Assembly (NCBI RefSeq): GCF_000472445.1
Contig: NZ_AXAJ01000011.1
Coordinates: forward strand, 62,001-126,000
Direction of reading: 5' to 3'
DNA: 64,000 bases
Origin: Burkholderia sp. WSM2230
GTDB lineage: Bacteria; Pseudomonadota; Gammaproteobacteria; Burkholderiales; Burkholderiaceae
In this document: one piece after another, positions 26,737 through 36,717 of the stretch
How positions within the stretch are numbered: the stretch's first letter is position 1
How the letters are laid out: each line of letters opens with the position of its first letter
Position numbers and translations under genes: made by a program
The notes under the pieces: generated by a model
Seen by the model: the letters and a program-made list of their open reading frames with translations, nothing else
Databases searched by the model: none
What the model was told of the DNA's origin: nothing

Positions 26737-27066
26737 TCAAGCATGGGCTTTATGTCGCCGTGCTTCAACGTTGCGGAACTGCTCCATGGTTGTATCGAAC
26801 GACCTGGTCGCCATTTCTGGCCGCGGGAGCTTGCGATATTCGGTCGAGATGATCTCCACGCCATACCATTCGCCATTGAACCCGGCGTTCAGAACCGCCT
26901 CTCTGAAGCCCGGACAGTCGAACTCGCCTTCGCCACAAAGCTTGCGGCGAAAGACAGTGTCTTCCAGCAAAGATCCTTCGACGATCGGGCTGACGTCGAG
27001 TTAAATCGCCTTGATGAACTGCGGAGGGACTTTTGCGATTTCGCTGAAGTCGATGCCTCCGCGAAC
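26737..27066 (-). pseudogene. Broken sugar phosphate isomerase/epimerase gene
   Basis: Reading the minus strand from 27066 gives RGGIDFSEIAKVPPQFIKAI, then an in-frame TAA at 27001-27003, then LDVSPIVEG...GEGEFDCPGF...GFNGEWYGVEIIS and a normal stop. This is the C-terminal third of a xylose-isomerase-like TIM-barrel protein (GEGEFD and the GVEIIS strand are typical). The N-terminal two thirds are absent and one nonsense codon interrupts what is left, so no function is expected. It lies just upstream of the phytanoyl-type oxygenase gene on the same strand. Confidence 0.7.
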
Positions 27067-27303
27067 GGTTTTATTCCCCGTCCTAGTGGTTTCTACTGAC
27101 CGTTGTACGGGCCGCCCGTTGCACGCCGGTTACAGCCGGCGAGGGCCTCGACCGGCTGCGTCACATAGGGGCGATCGTCCAGCAAGTCATTGTATTCATG
27201 AGAATTTTCGGTCGGCAGTGGCGTACTCAGAGTTCAGACTCAAGTGAACAAAGTCCAGAGTTAGCTGAAATTCGACCCCTCCAGCCCCGCTCCGCATCCC
27301 TTC

Positions 27304-27332
27304 TTGAATTTGTCACCACCCGTCCATATAAT
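27304..27332 (+). promoter_or_regulatory. groESL sigma-70 promoter
   Basis: TTGAAT (27304-27309), 17-bp spacer, perfect TATAAT (27327-27332). The -10 box overlaps the first base of the CIRCE element. Confidence 0.8.
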
Positions 27333-27358
27333 TAGCACTCGCTGCACGAGAGTGCTAA
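27332..27358. promoter_or_regulatory. CIRCE element (HrcA operator)
   Basis: Perfect consensus TTAGCACTC-N9-GAGTGCTAA. HrcA bound here would cover the -10/+1 region of the groESL promoter and repress it until heat shock. No sigma-32-type promoter is obvious in addition. Confidence 0.95.
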
Positions 27359-27430
27359 CAACTTCGCCGGTTGGCTCGGCCAGCCGGGTTTTCCAAGCGT
27401 TCTTCAGTCTCAATCAAGAGAGGAGTATGT

Positions 27431-27721
27431 ATGAACCTTCGTCCTTTGCATGATCGCGTGATCGTCAAGCGTCTGGATCAAGAAACCAAGACCGCGTCGG
27501 GCATCGTGATCCCCGAAGCCGCAGCAGAAAAGCCGGATCAGGGCGAAATCCTGGCCGTCGGCCCGGGCAAGCGTGACGACAAGGGCGCAGCAATCGCCCT
27601 CGACGTGAAGGTTGGCGACCGCGTTCTGTTCGGCAAGTACGCAGGCCAGACCGTCAAGGTCGACGGCAACGAACTGCTGGTGATGCGCGAAGAAGACATC
27701 ATGGCCGTGGTGCAGAAGTAA
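27431..27721 (+). CDS. groES: Co-chaperonin GroES
   Basis: 96 residues starting MNLRPLHDRV after AGAGGAG. It forms the heptameric lid of GroEL; the mobile loop QETKTASGIVIPEAAAEKPDQG (around residues 17-38) and the C-terminal EEDIMAVVQ are standard. A longer in-frame start at 27371 lies in the leader and lacks a ribosome-binding site. First gene of the bicistronic groESL operon under CIRCE control, 53 bp before groEL. Confidence 0.98.
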   Translation: MNLRPLHDRVIVKRLDQETKTASGIVIPEAAAEKPDQGEILAVGPGKRDDKGAAIALDVKVGDRVLFGKYAGQTVKVDGNELLVMREEDIMAVVQK

Positions 27722-27774
27722 GCGCAAAGCCGCTACTTCCCCGGTTATATCTCAAGAATTCAAGGAGTTAGAAG

Positions 27775-29415
<1,641 letters not shown>

Positions 29416-29497
29416 CTTCATGTCCGCTCTCCGTCTGGGCTTCGCAAAGAGGCTCAGCCGGGAGCTCATGGGAAAGCGCGCCGCGAGGTGCGCCTCG

Positions 29498-29535
29498 CCA
29501 AAGAAAAACCCGCAGAAATGCGGGTTTTTCTTTGG
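29498..29535. terminator. Bidirectional intrinsic terminator
   Basis: Perfect 17-bp stem with a GAAA tetraloop. The GC core CCCGCA/TGCGGG is flanked by an A-run on the left arm and a T-run on the right, so it terminates both groESL and the convergent cysC transcript. Confidence 0.9.
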
Positions 29536-29565
29536 CTTCGTGCTTTTGCTGGACTCAGTTGCCGG

Positions 29566-30177
29566 CTATGCCGCCACCGCGAGGCAGTGTTCGCGCAAGT
29601 ACCCGAAGATGCCGGCCACGCTTTCACTCGGCGTCAAAGTGGCGGTGTCGATAACGAGTTCGGGATCCAGCGGCATTTCATACGGCGCCGAAATGCCCGT
29701 GAACGCCGGAATCTCGCCGGCCAGCGCTTTCGCGTAGAGCCCCTTCGGGTCGCGGCGCGCACAGGTTGCGACGGATGCCGACAGGTAGGTCTCGATGAAA
29801 TTGCCGGCGCCAATGATGTCGCGCGCCATTGCGCGGTCGGCGTGCATCGGCGAAATGAGCGCCGTGATGACGATCAGGCCGGCGTCGTTCATCAACTGCG
29901 CGACATGCGCCACGCGGCGGATGTTTTCGTGGCGGTCGTGCGGGTCGAAGCCAAGGTCGCTGCCGAGGCCGTGGCGCACGTTGTCGCCGTCGAGCACATA
30001 GCAGGCATGCCCTTGCGCCACGAGCTGCCGCTCGAGTTCGAACGCTATGGTTGACTTGCCCGCACCCGAAAGGCCCGTGAGCCAGATCGTGATCGGCTTC
30101 TGACGAAGAATCCGCATTCTGTCCGCAAGCGTGATAGCGCCGTGAAAGCGTTGCACCGGGCCGCAGGGCTGTTTCAT
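29566..30177 (-). CDS. cysC: Adenylyl-sulfate (APS) kinase
   Basis: 203 residues from the ATG at 30177; the Walker A GLSGAGKST lies at residues 35-43, with LDGDNVRHGLGSDLGF and FIETYLSASVATCARRDPKGLY following, all typical of APS kinase. It phosphorylates APS to PAPS using ATP. No sulfate-assimilation genes are nearby; the only partner is the sulfotransferase gene 17 bp upstream on the same strand. A dedicated role in supplying PAPS to that enzyme is therefore more likely than a role in cysteine synthesis. Confidence 0.92.
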   Translation of the reverse strand: MKQPCGPVQRFHGAITLADRMRILRQKPITIWLTGLSGAGKSTIAFELERQLVAQGHACYVLDGDNVRHGLGSDLGFDPHDRHENIRRVAHVAQLMNDAGLIVITALISPMHADRAMARDIIGAGNFIETYLSASVATCARRDPKGLYAKALAGEIPAFTGISAPYEMPLDPELVIDTATLTPSESVAGIFGYLREHCLAVAA

Positions 30178-30194
30178 TCTATGTTCCTGAAAAC

Positions 30195-31406
30195 TTAAAC
30201 GCAGTGCCAACCCTGGCGCCACACGCCCGCGTTGTGCAGTTGTTCCGCCGAATCGGCGAGAGCGACATGAAATCCGTCGGGCGCGCCCGGCGGCAAAGCG
30301 ATCGAAAAGCCGGCGTAGGCACTCGGGTAGCCGGCATTGGCAACATCCGGCCGAGGCTCGCCGCTCGAGCCGCGCGCAATGACTTCGCTGCCGACGCGCA
30401 CTTCGAGCAGCACCTTTTGTTCCGGGCGGCTGAGGTTCACGGCCCAGCCGGAGACGACACCATCGCGCACCGCGTCGACAAATCCGTCGTACATGTCCGC
30501 AAGCGTTTGCGTTTCGGTCTGTGCAAATCGCAGATATTCGTCGATCGGTGCGAGGTCGAAACGGCCGATCACGCCGTGTACCTTCGCGAGGAAGGCTTCG
30601 TCGAAGCCGAACACCACGGACCTATGCAGATACGGATTCTCAAGTCGATTGATCTCGGTCTGAATCTTCTCGACCAATTCCAGAGCTTTCGCGAACACGC
30701 CGGCTGACCTGTGCGCGTCGTTGCGAATCTCGCGCCTGACATGCTCGAAAAGCTCGTAATCGAGGCGATTGTCGTCGATAAATTTCTGTTTCGCGCTTTC
30801 GCTCAACTGGCCGATCTGTTCAGACGAACCGCTCGTAATGTTCGTCTTGAAGTAAAACGGCAATTTCAATCCGGTCTTTGCGCAAAGCCGGAGAAGAAAT
30901 TCGCTCATGTTTTCGCAGATGCCGACCGTGCTGAAGTAATGCTGGAGGTTGGCTTTGGCAATACCGAGACTCAGTTCGTCCGGCGCCGAATGACCGCTCA
31001 GCATTTGCACGAATATATTCCTGCCGCCGAGCGACTCGCTTACCCACTCATCCAGCGAAAGGGTGCCGCGAAGCACGAGCGCCTCAGTTGCCGACACACT
31101 TGCGCCGCGTGCCACTTCGCCATTTTTTCCATTCAGCGCATAGCGGTAATGCGATATGTGCCGCGCAAGGGGGTCGCGCAGAACGGTGCAATAGGCGAGT
31201 GGAGTCTTCAGGCTTCTGTGAATGCCATACGATTGATGACCGCCGCCAATATGCGTTTCGAGTAACCTGTTGCGGCAGTTGTCCCAGCCTTCTCTATCCC
31301 ACTCAAACACGACGAATTGATCTTTGCCTTTGTTCAGGTCGAAGAATGAGATTACCGTCGATCCCCCGCTCTTGGGCGGGTGGATAAAAAACGTTGGCGC
31401 GGACAT
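30195..31406 (-). CDS. PAPS-dependent sulfotransferase with C-terminal beta module
   Basis: 403 residues. The 5'-phosphosulfate loop HPPKSGGST is at residues 9-17 and the 3'-phosphate motif RDPLARHISHYRYAL starts at Arg77 with Ser85, as in carbohydrate sulfotransferases of the heparan 2-O-sulfotransferase type. Residues about 312-395 form a separate beta-rich module (SGWAVNLSRPEQ, VIARG, EPRPDVANAG, GFSIALPPG) that is shared with the 829-residue membrane protein of this window. cysC follows directly and would make its donor PAPS. A glycan substrate is likely but not shown. Lower G/C at third positions than most neighbours. Confidence 0.8.
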   Translation of the reverse strand: MSAPTFFIHPPKSGGSTVISFFDLNKGKDQFVVFEWDREGWDNCRNRLLETHIGGGHQSYGIHRSLKTPLAYCTVLRDPLARHISHYRYALNGKNGEVARGASVSATEALVLRGTLSLDEWVSESLGGRNIFVQMLSGHSAPDELSLGIAKANLQHYFSTVGICENMSEFLLRLCAKTGLKLPFYFKTNITSGSSEQIGQLSESAKQKFIDDNRLDYELFEHVRREIRNDAHRSAGVFAKALELVEKIQTEINRLENPYLHRSVVFGFDEAFLAKVHGVIGRFDLAPIDEYLRFAQTETQTLADMYDGFVDAVRDGVVSGWAVNLSRPEQKVLLEVRVGSEVIARGSSGEPRPDVANAGYPSAYAGFSIALPPGAPDGFHVALADSAEQLHNAGVWRQGWHCV

Positions 31407-31689
31407 ATAACCACTGAAGAGAATTACGATCTGCAAGTTTAGCGCGCGGTTTTGCCGCCATTGTAACGTTTGTTTACATAACTCAAATTCGCTTACGTCC
31501 GCCGTCACGTCCGAATGGACAATGCTGCAGCGTCGCGGGACCGCACGCTGCAGAAAGCGCCAGATTGCGCGAAGTTCGTTGAAGAAGGTGTGGGAAGCGA
31601 TAGGGCGGATCCCGCGACTGCAAGGTGTGCCGTCCTGGCCGGCGCGCCATGAGTGCGGAACGCGCAACGTGCGCTAAAGCGAAAACGCG

Positions 31690-32550
31690 TCAGTGCCGGG
31701 CTTCGCCGGGTGCCGCGTCCTTGCCGCTCGTCGGCGGCGTTTCGTCGTCGCTGCTTCGCGCCCAGAAGAAGCGATCCGGCATATAGGCGCCCATGCCCGG
31801 CCGGAATGCGCTGCGTACCGCCTGGTAAAGATATTCCTGAGCCTCGCGTACAGCCTCCGCCGGCTCCTGACCGTTGGCGAGGAGTGCCGCGATGGCCGAG
31901 CCGAGCGTGTCGGTCAAGCCCATGATGCGGTTACTGCCGCGATCCCACATGTCCTGACGTAACTGGCCGTCTTCGCTGAAAAGCGTATTGACGAGCCTGT
32001 GAGTGCCGGTTTCCGTGGAAAGGATGTATTCGCAGCCGTGCGACAGCAGATGCGAAATGGCCGCGTCGAGGCTTGGTGCTTCCGCGTCGCCGTCCGGCTG
32101 GGCAAGCGCGAGCAGTGTGGCCGCATCGGCCACCAGCAAAGTGGTCTGGGGCGCAAGCAGATCGGCGATGGCCTCGCGCAGTTCGTCGGCCGCCAGCACG
32201 TGTTCGTCGTCGAGCGTGAAGTCGGGGGCGAGAATCAGCGGAATGTCGTCGTAATCGGCTACCACTTCGGCAATCGCGCTGACCACCTCCGCGCGGGTGC
32301 AGGCGCCGACCTTGAACGCTGCGATCGGCATGTCTTCGAGCAGCATGCGCGCCTGGGTCGCCACCACTTCTGGATCGAGCCCGTTGACCTCGTCGCAGGT
32401 TGCCGAGTCGCGCACGGTGTAGCCGGTGAGCACGGAGACGCCGTGACAACCCATGCTGGCAAGGGTCATCAGGTCGGCTTGCAGGCCGGAGCCGCCGGTG
32501 GGATCGGAAAGGCCGAAGGTGAGGACAATCGGAGGCGTGTCGCTGGGCAT
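31690..32550 (-). CDS. thiD: Hydroxymethylpyrimidine/phosphomethylpyrimidine kinase
   Basis: 286 residues from the ATG at 32550. Ribokinase-like fold: LTFGLSDPTGGSGLQADLMTLASMGCHG at the N-terminus, and the region DTLGSAIAALLANG near residue 225, where the usual anion-hole GTGCTxSS/AA signature appears as LTDTLGSAIAA, a Burkholderiales variant lacking the usual GTG. It phosphorylates HMP and HMP-P for thiamine synthesis. Divergent from rubredoxin. The altered anion-hole motif leaves some doubt about HMP-P kinase activity. Confidence 0.8.
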   Translation of the reverse strand: MPSDTPPIVLTFGLSDPTGGSGLQADLMTLASMGCHGVSVLTGYTVRDSATCDEVNGLDPEVVATQARMLLEDMPIAAFKVGACTRAEVVSAIAEVVADYDDIPLILAPDFTLDDEHVLAADELREAIADLLAPQTTLLVADAATLLALAQPDGDAEAPSLDAAISHLLSHGCEYILSTETGTHRLVNTLFSEDGQLRQDMWDRGSNRIMGLTDTLGSAIAALLANGQEPAEAVREAQEYLYQAVRSAFRPGMGAYMPDRFFWARSSDDETPPTSGKDAAPGEARH

Positions 32551-32833
32551 GAAGATTTGAGAGGAGCAGTATTTTCGGCGCACTGGGTGCGCAATTGGCT
32601 CAATTATGCGTCCTAAACCGACGCGGGGGCGTTTTTTCGCAACCTGACGGCTTGCTGCGCAGTGCGCGGCCAGGCTGTGGCGCCACGCCGCACATTCCAC
32701 CGGCGCCATCCATCCGGCATTGCCGGAGGCCGTTGGCGCGTTGGATTGCGCGTTTGCCATTGCTAGGCATTGGGGCGGCAACACGGTACCATCATGGCTC
32801 CCGTTTCCACGGACTTCACGACGCGACACAAGA

Positions 32834-33004
32834 ATGGAATATCAAAGCTGGATGTGCCTGATTTGCGGCTGGATTTACGATGAAGAAGCCGGTTTGCCGG
32901 AGGAAGGCATTGCGCCGGGCACTCGCTGGGAAGACGTTCCCATCAATTGGACCTGCCCTGAGTGCGGCGCTCGCAAGGAAGACTTCGAGATGGTCCAGAT
33001 CTGA
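32834..33004 (+). CDS. Rubredoxin
   Basis: 56 residues. Iron ligands in CLICGWIYDEEAG and CPECGARKEDF (two CxxC motifs) with the acidic and aromatic core residues of rubredoxin between them. Small cytoplasmic electron carrier. The ATG at 32834 (MEYQSWMCLICG) is set by the domain boundary; there is no strong Shine-Dalgarno. Confidence 0.95.
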   Translation: MEYQSWMCLICGWIYDEEAGLPEEGIAPGTRWEDVPINWTCPECGARKEDFEMVQI

Positions 33005-33261
33005 AGTCGAATGGCGGCCGGCGGCGCGCGGCCGGGTGTGGCATCGCGCCGGAACGTCGCCGTATCGGCAGTGTCGCAAGCGTAAGCTGACATTGTCCCG
33101 TCTTTGCGGCGCATTGGTCGTTCAGTATTCGTCAGTGCGCACGCGTCATCCGCGCACTGGTCATTGTGTGTTTGTCATTGTTCAGTGGCCGGTTCGCGCG
33201 TAAGGCGCTCAGTCTGCGCGCGGCGCCAAACGGCGGCCCGCCGACTTTCCGTCGCCAACTC

Positions 33262-34671
33262 ATGACTCTTCGATCCGCAGCTCCCGTTTCCTTCGACGCA
33301 TTGCCCAACCCGCGCGGCGGCGCTGTACGTCCCGCGGAGCTGGCGCTGGCCGAGGCGCTGTTGGCCTTCGAGCAGCACACCGGCTGCACCACCGCGCTGG
33401 TGCGCGCTTCGCACGCGTTGCGCAGCGCCGGCTGGCTCAGCGCCACACGTTTCGCCGACGTGCTGGTGCGCCTGTCGCCGCTTGCCGCGGGCGATCCGGC
33501 CGAGGCCGAAAGCGTACGGCCGGGGTTCGGCGCCGCGCTGCGCGATTTCCGGGCGGCGCTCGAGCGTCACAATCTTCGCGAGCTTGCCTGCTCGCCGACG
33601 CTCTTCAACCATTACCGCGCGCTGTGCGCCGATCTTGGCGAGCACACGGCGGCGTCCCCCGTCGCTTTCGAAGATCTCGCGCTGACCGCGCGACCTGTGC
33701 CGCCGGTGCTGTTTCATGTGCAGCCGGCCGAGCAACTGGCTCATCTGCGTGCTCGCTATGAACGGGCGCTGCTGCCGGTTCTGCGCTCGCAGCCGGACAG
33801 CGGCAGCATGGCGGCGCGCGCGGCCACCGAAGCCGCGCTGGACGAACTCGACGCGGTATTCACCGAACTTGCCGGCCCCGATGCCTACGATTTCTGGCGT
33901 CTCGCGAAGGCGTGCGCGCGGGCGTTGCGAGTCAGCGGCCGCGCAGCCGGCGAACCCGACGCGCGCCGCTTTTACGCGCGCTGCAATCTCGCGCTCGCCG
34001 AGCATGCGCGCGGCATCGAGCGCGCGCAACGCTCGCTCGTGCGGGCCACGCTCGCGCTGCTGTGGCGCGACTACGCGCTGTTCGGCGCCGCCGCCGAAGA
34101 CGCCGACCAGGTCGAGGTGCTGCACGACTACGGCTTGACGGTCGACTGGCACGTCGCGGGCACCCAGGCATCCGAAATGCTTTGGGAAGCGGGCGCGGTC
34201 GACGCGCAGTCGTTGAGCGCGCGCACCTCGCTGACGCGCGAACTGGGCGTGCTGAGTGTGAATGCGCATGCCTACGAGGACTTTCTGCAGACAGCCGACG
34301 CGGCCATCGCCGCGCTCGCCGACCATGCGCGCGCCGCGGATCAGCCCGAAAAGGCCGATCCGGGCGAAGCGCTGCAAGCCGGCGACGCCGCCTACCGGCT
34401 CGGGTCCGCAGCTTGCGCGCTGGGTCTCGGCCACGTCGCGCTGCTGGCCGATGCGCTTGGGCTCGCGTGGCGCCGTCGCGCGCATGCCGGTGTCTCGACG
34501 CCAGCGGTGCGCGCGCATGTAATCGTCGATGCCCCCGCGGCGAGCGCGCTGGAACATGCCGCCGAGGCCTTGCGGGCGACGCTGCACAAGGTGGCGGCGG
34601 GCGTCGCGCCGCCCGCGAGCGGCGCGGCGCTGGCCGCGCTGACGCGCGCGATCGAGCAGGGCGGCGCATAA
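33262..34671 (+). CDS. Uncharacterised Ala-rich helical protein (possibly ChpA/FimL-like N-terminal type)
   Basis: 469 residues from an ATG at 33262; 33166 is an alternative in-frame start. The protein is rich in Ala, Arg and Leu, largely helical, with no membrane segment and no catalytic motif I recognise. Segments such as VNAHAYEDFLQTADAAIAALADHA and the paired helices near the C-terminus resemble degenerate Hpt four-helix bundles of the kind seen in FimL or the N-terminal part of ChpA, but the phospho-His context is not clear. Position between rubredoxin and yqgE is typical of Burkholderia. Function unknown. Confidence 0.6.
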   Translation: MTLRSAAPVSFDALPNPRGGAVRPAELALAEALLAFEQHTGCTTALVRASHALRSAGWLSATRFADVLVRLSPLAAGDPAEAESVRPGFGAALRDFRAALERHNLRELACSPTLFNHYRALCADLGEHTAASPVAFEDLALTARPVPPVLFHVQPAEQLAHLRARYERALLPVLRSQPDSGSMAARAATEAALDELDAVFTELAGPDAYDFWRLAKACARALRVSGRAAGEPDARRFYARCNLALAEHARGIERAQRSLVRATLALLWRDYALFGAAAEDADQVEVLHDYGLTVDWHVAGTQASEMLWEAGAVDAQSLSARTSLTRELGVLSVNAHAYEDFLQTADAAIAALADHARAADQPEKADPGEALQAGDAAYRLGSAACALGLGHVALLADALGLAWRRRAHAGVSTPAVRAHVIVDAPAASALEHAAEALRATLHKVAAGVAPPASGAALAALTRAIEQGGA

Positions 34672-34694
34672 CTGGCGCATAACGGGGAATAAAC

Positions 34695-34730
34695 GGCGCA
34701 AAAGCGGTGGCGCAAAAGCGGTGGCGCACA
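34695..34730 (+). repeat. Short tandem repeat, 14-bp unit
   Basis: Two exact copies of GGCGCAAAAGCGGT followed by a partial third copy, immediately after the unknown 469-residue protein gene. Confidence 0.7.
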
Positions 34731-34943
34731 GTCGGCGCACCACTGAAGCGAGCCCCGCGAAGGCTACGCGGCGGACCCGCCAAACAGGCCGCCACGCAAG
34801 CCGGCGCGCCCCTCGAATACGCGGCATGGCAAGGGCCGCGTGCGTGATAGAGTGCAACATGATTCGCCGTCGATGGCTCGCGGCACGCTTTCAGGATCCA
34901 CGTCGCCGCTCCACGCTCAAAGCCCGCCATCCTGCACCGTCTT

Positions 34944-34952
34944 TGCTAAAAT
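34944..34952 (+). promoter_or_regulatory. Extended -10 close to the yqgE start
   Basis: TGCTAAAAT matches an extended -10 element (TGn plus TAAAAT). The expected start point would fall at or within a few bases of the yqgE ATG, and no Shine-Dalgarno is visible, which would make a leaderless message. Confidence 0.4.
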
Positions 34953-34959
34953 CCGAACT

Positions 34960-35538
34960 ATGTCCAAGAGTACCGATCGCATCAATCTGACCAACCAGTT
35001 CCTGATCGCCATGCCGAACATGGCCGATCCGACGTTTTCCGGAACGGTGGTTTACCTTTGCGATCACAGTGAGCGCGGCGCGCTCGGCCTCGTGATCAAC
35101 CGGCCGACCGACATCGACCTGCAAGCGCTCTTCAGTCGCATCGACCTCAAGCTCGAAATCGAGCCTCTTCTTCACGTTCCCGTGTACTTCGGCGGCCCGG
35201 TGCAAACCGAGCGCGGCTTCGTGCTGCACGATCCGAAAGACGGGAATACCTACACGTCGTCCATGTCGGTGCCGGGCGGGCTCGAGATGACCACGTCGAA
35301 AGACGTGCTCGAAGCGGTCGCAAGCGGCACCGGTCCTGAGCGTTTTCTGCTCACGCTCGGTCACGCCGGGTGGGGCGCGGGTCAACTCGAAGAAGAGATT
35401 TCGAAGAACGGCTGGCTGACGGTCGAGGCCGATCCGAAAATCGTCTTCGACGTGCCCGCCGAAGAGCGCTTCGAAGCCGCGCTCGCGCTGCTGGGCGTCT
35501 CGCTGTCCATGCTGTCGGGCGAGGCCGGGCACGCATGA
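34960..35538 (+). CDS. YqgE/AlgH family protein
   Basis: 192 residues, DUF179 family: MSKSTDRINLTNQFLIAMPNM, DPTFSGTVVYLCDHSERGALGLVINRP and the C-terminal FLLTLGHAGWGAGQLEEEI are all family landmarks. Role not established; in many proteobacteria it precedes ruvX, as here (10-bp gap). The start at 34960 is the family's normal N-terminus; the frame upstream to 34840 is not conserved-looking. Confidence 0.92.
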   Translation: MSKSTDRINLTNQFLIAMPNMADPTFSGTVVYLCDHSERGALGLVINRPTDIDLQALFSRIDLKLEIEPLLHVPVYFGGPVQTERGFVLHDPKDGNTYTSSMSVPGGLEMTTSKDVLEAVASGTGPERFLLTLGHAGWGAGQLEEEISKNGWLTVEADPKIVFDVPAEERFEAALALLGVSLSMLSGEAGHA

Positions 35539-35548
35539 GAGGCACCGC

Positions 35549-35989
35549 ATGAGCCTGCCGGGCGTGCGTGAGGCGACGCTGCTCGCGTTCGACTACGGCG
35601 AGAAGCGCATCGGCGTGGCGGTCGGCAATTCGCTCACGAAAAGCGCGCGGCCGCTCGTCATCGTACAGAATCGCAGCCGCGAATATCGCTTCGCGGAAGT
35701 CGGCAAGCTGATTGCCGAATGGAAGCCGGACGCGCTCGTCGTGGGCTTGCCCATGCATCCGGACGGCACGCCGCACGAAATGACGCAACTCGCCAAGCGC
35801 TTCGGCAATCAGCTGAACGGCCGTTTCAATTTGCCCGTGACGTGGGTGGACGAGCGCTATTCGTCGGTCGAGGCGGAGGCGGGCATGCGCGCCAACAAGG
35901 GCCGCGCGGATATGCTCGACGCCGAAGCCGCCAGCATCATCCTTCAGCAATATCTTGACGGACTTTCCGACAACCATGAGTTCCATTGA
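35549..35989 (+). CDS. ruvX: Holliday junction resolvase-like protein RuvX (YqgF)
   Basis: 146 residues, RNase H-like fold: LAFDYGEKRIGVAVG with the catalytic Asp, LVVGLPMHPDGTPHEMT, VTWVDERYSSVEAE and DAEAASIILQQYLD. Acts in 16S rRNA 5'-end maturation as YqgF, and proposed in recombination. Overlaps the pyrR start by 14 bp, so translation of the two is coupled. Confidence 0.94.
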   Translation: MSLPGVREATLLAFDYGEKRIGVAVGNSLTKSARPLVIVQNRSREYRFAEVGKLIAEWKPDALVVGLPMHPDGTPHEMTQLAKRFGNQLNGRFNLPVTWVDERYSSVEAEAGMRANKGRADMLDAEAASIILQQYLDGLSDNHEFH

Positions 35990-36515
35990 CGCCGAAGCGC
36001 TATATCGCACGCTGCTCGATCAGATTCGCGCCGCCTACGGCGAGAAGCTCGGTGCGGCCGAGGGCGCCGCCGGGACAGTGCTCGCCGGCATCCACAGCGG
36101 CGGCGCGTGGCTCGCCGAGCGGCTCGCGCACGACCTGAATCTGGCGAGCTACGGCGTCGTCAATGTCGCGTTGCATCGCGACGACTACGCGAAGAAGGGG
36201 CTGCACGCGCAGGCGAGCCCGACGTCGCTGCCTTTTTCCGTCGACGGCCGGCGCATCGTGCTCCTCGACGACGTGCTGTACACCGGCCGCACGATTCGCG
36301 CGGCGCTCAATGAGTTGTACGACTATGGCCGCCCTGCGGCGGTCGAACTGGCGGTGCTCGCCGACCGCGGCGGGCGCGAACTGCCGGTGGCGGCGCGCTT
36401 CGTCGGCGGCGTGGTGGACGTGCCCGCGGACGCAACGCTCGTGCTCGCGCGCGACCAGAGCGGCGGCGCGGGGCAGCCGCGTTTCACGTTTCACACCGAA
36501 GCACGCGTTGATTGA
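35976..36515 (+). CDS. pyrR: PyrR: pyrimidine operon regulator / uracil phosphoribosyltransferase-like
   Basis: 179 residues, type I phosphoribosyltransferase fold. The PRPP-binding motif VLLDDVLYTGRTIRAAL is around residues 90-106, with GIHSGGAWLAERLA near the N-terminus. In Gram-positive bacteria PyrR attenuates pyr operons; in proteobacteria its role next to pyrB is less clear. The ATG at 35976 (MSSIDAE) lies inside the end of ruvX; an upstream start at 35955 is possible. Confidence 0.88.
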   Translation: MSSIDAEALYRTLLDQIRAAYGEKLGAAEGAAGTVLAGIHSGGAWLAERLAHDLNLASYGVVNVALHRDDYAKKGLHAQASPTSLPFSVDGRRIVLLDDVLYTGRTIRAALNELYDYGRPAAVELAVLADRGGRELPVAARFVGGVVDVPADATLVLARDQSGGAGQPRFTFHTEARVD

Positions 36516-36717
36516 GTGCGGCGCAGAAGCGTTGGGAGCGAGGCAATAAAAGCGCCGCGCTCACCGCCGAGCTCCGCATCAGCCAACTGCGAAGCGCCAC
36601 CCGAGCGACGAGCAACGAAAGACGAAACGAAAGACGAGCGACATCCAGCACCCAGCGCCCAACGCGCACATCGCATCGCAACCACACGTTGAAGCCCGTA
36701 TTTCAAGCAGGTACATC

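Noticed and set aside
27070..27300. Possible insertion-sequence end near groES
   Set aside because: The non-coding stretch looked like transposon debris, but no terminal inverted repeat, target duplication or transposase remnant could be identified.
31457..31490. Promoter for the sulfotransferase gene (TTGAGT/TACAAT on the minus strand)
   Set aside because: Hexamers are fair but the spacer is only 15 bp; not strong enough to annotate.
34695..34730. CRISPR or regulatory iteron array
   Set aside because: Only two full 14-bp copies with no spacers; a simple short duplication.
33175..34860. Minus-strand 561-codon frame opposite the unknown helical protein
   Set aside because: Extremely Arg/Gly/Ala-rich; the plus frame has balanced helical protein composition and a position typical of Burkholderia.
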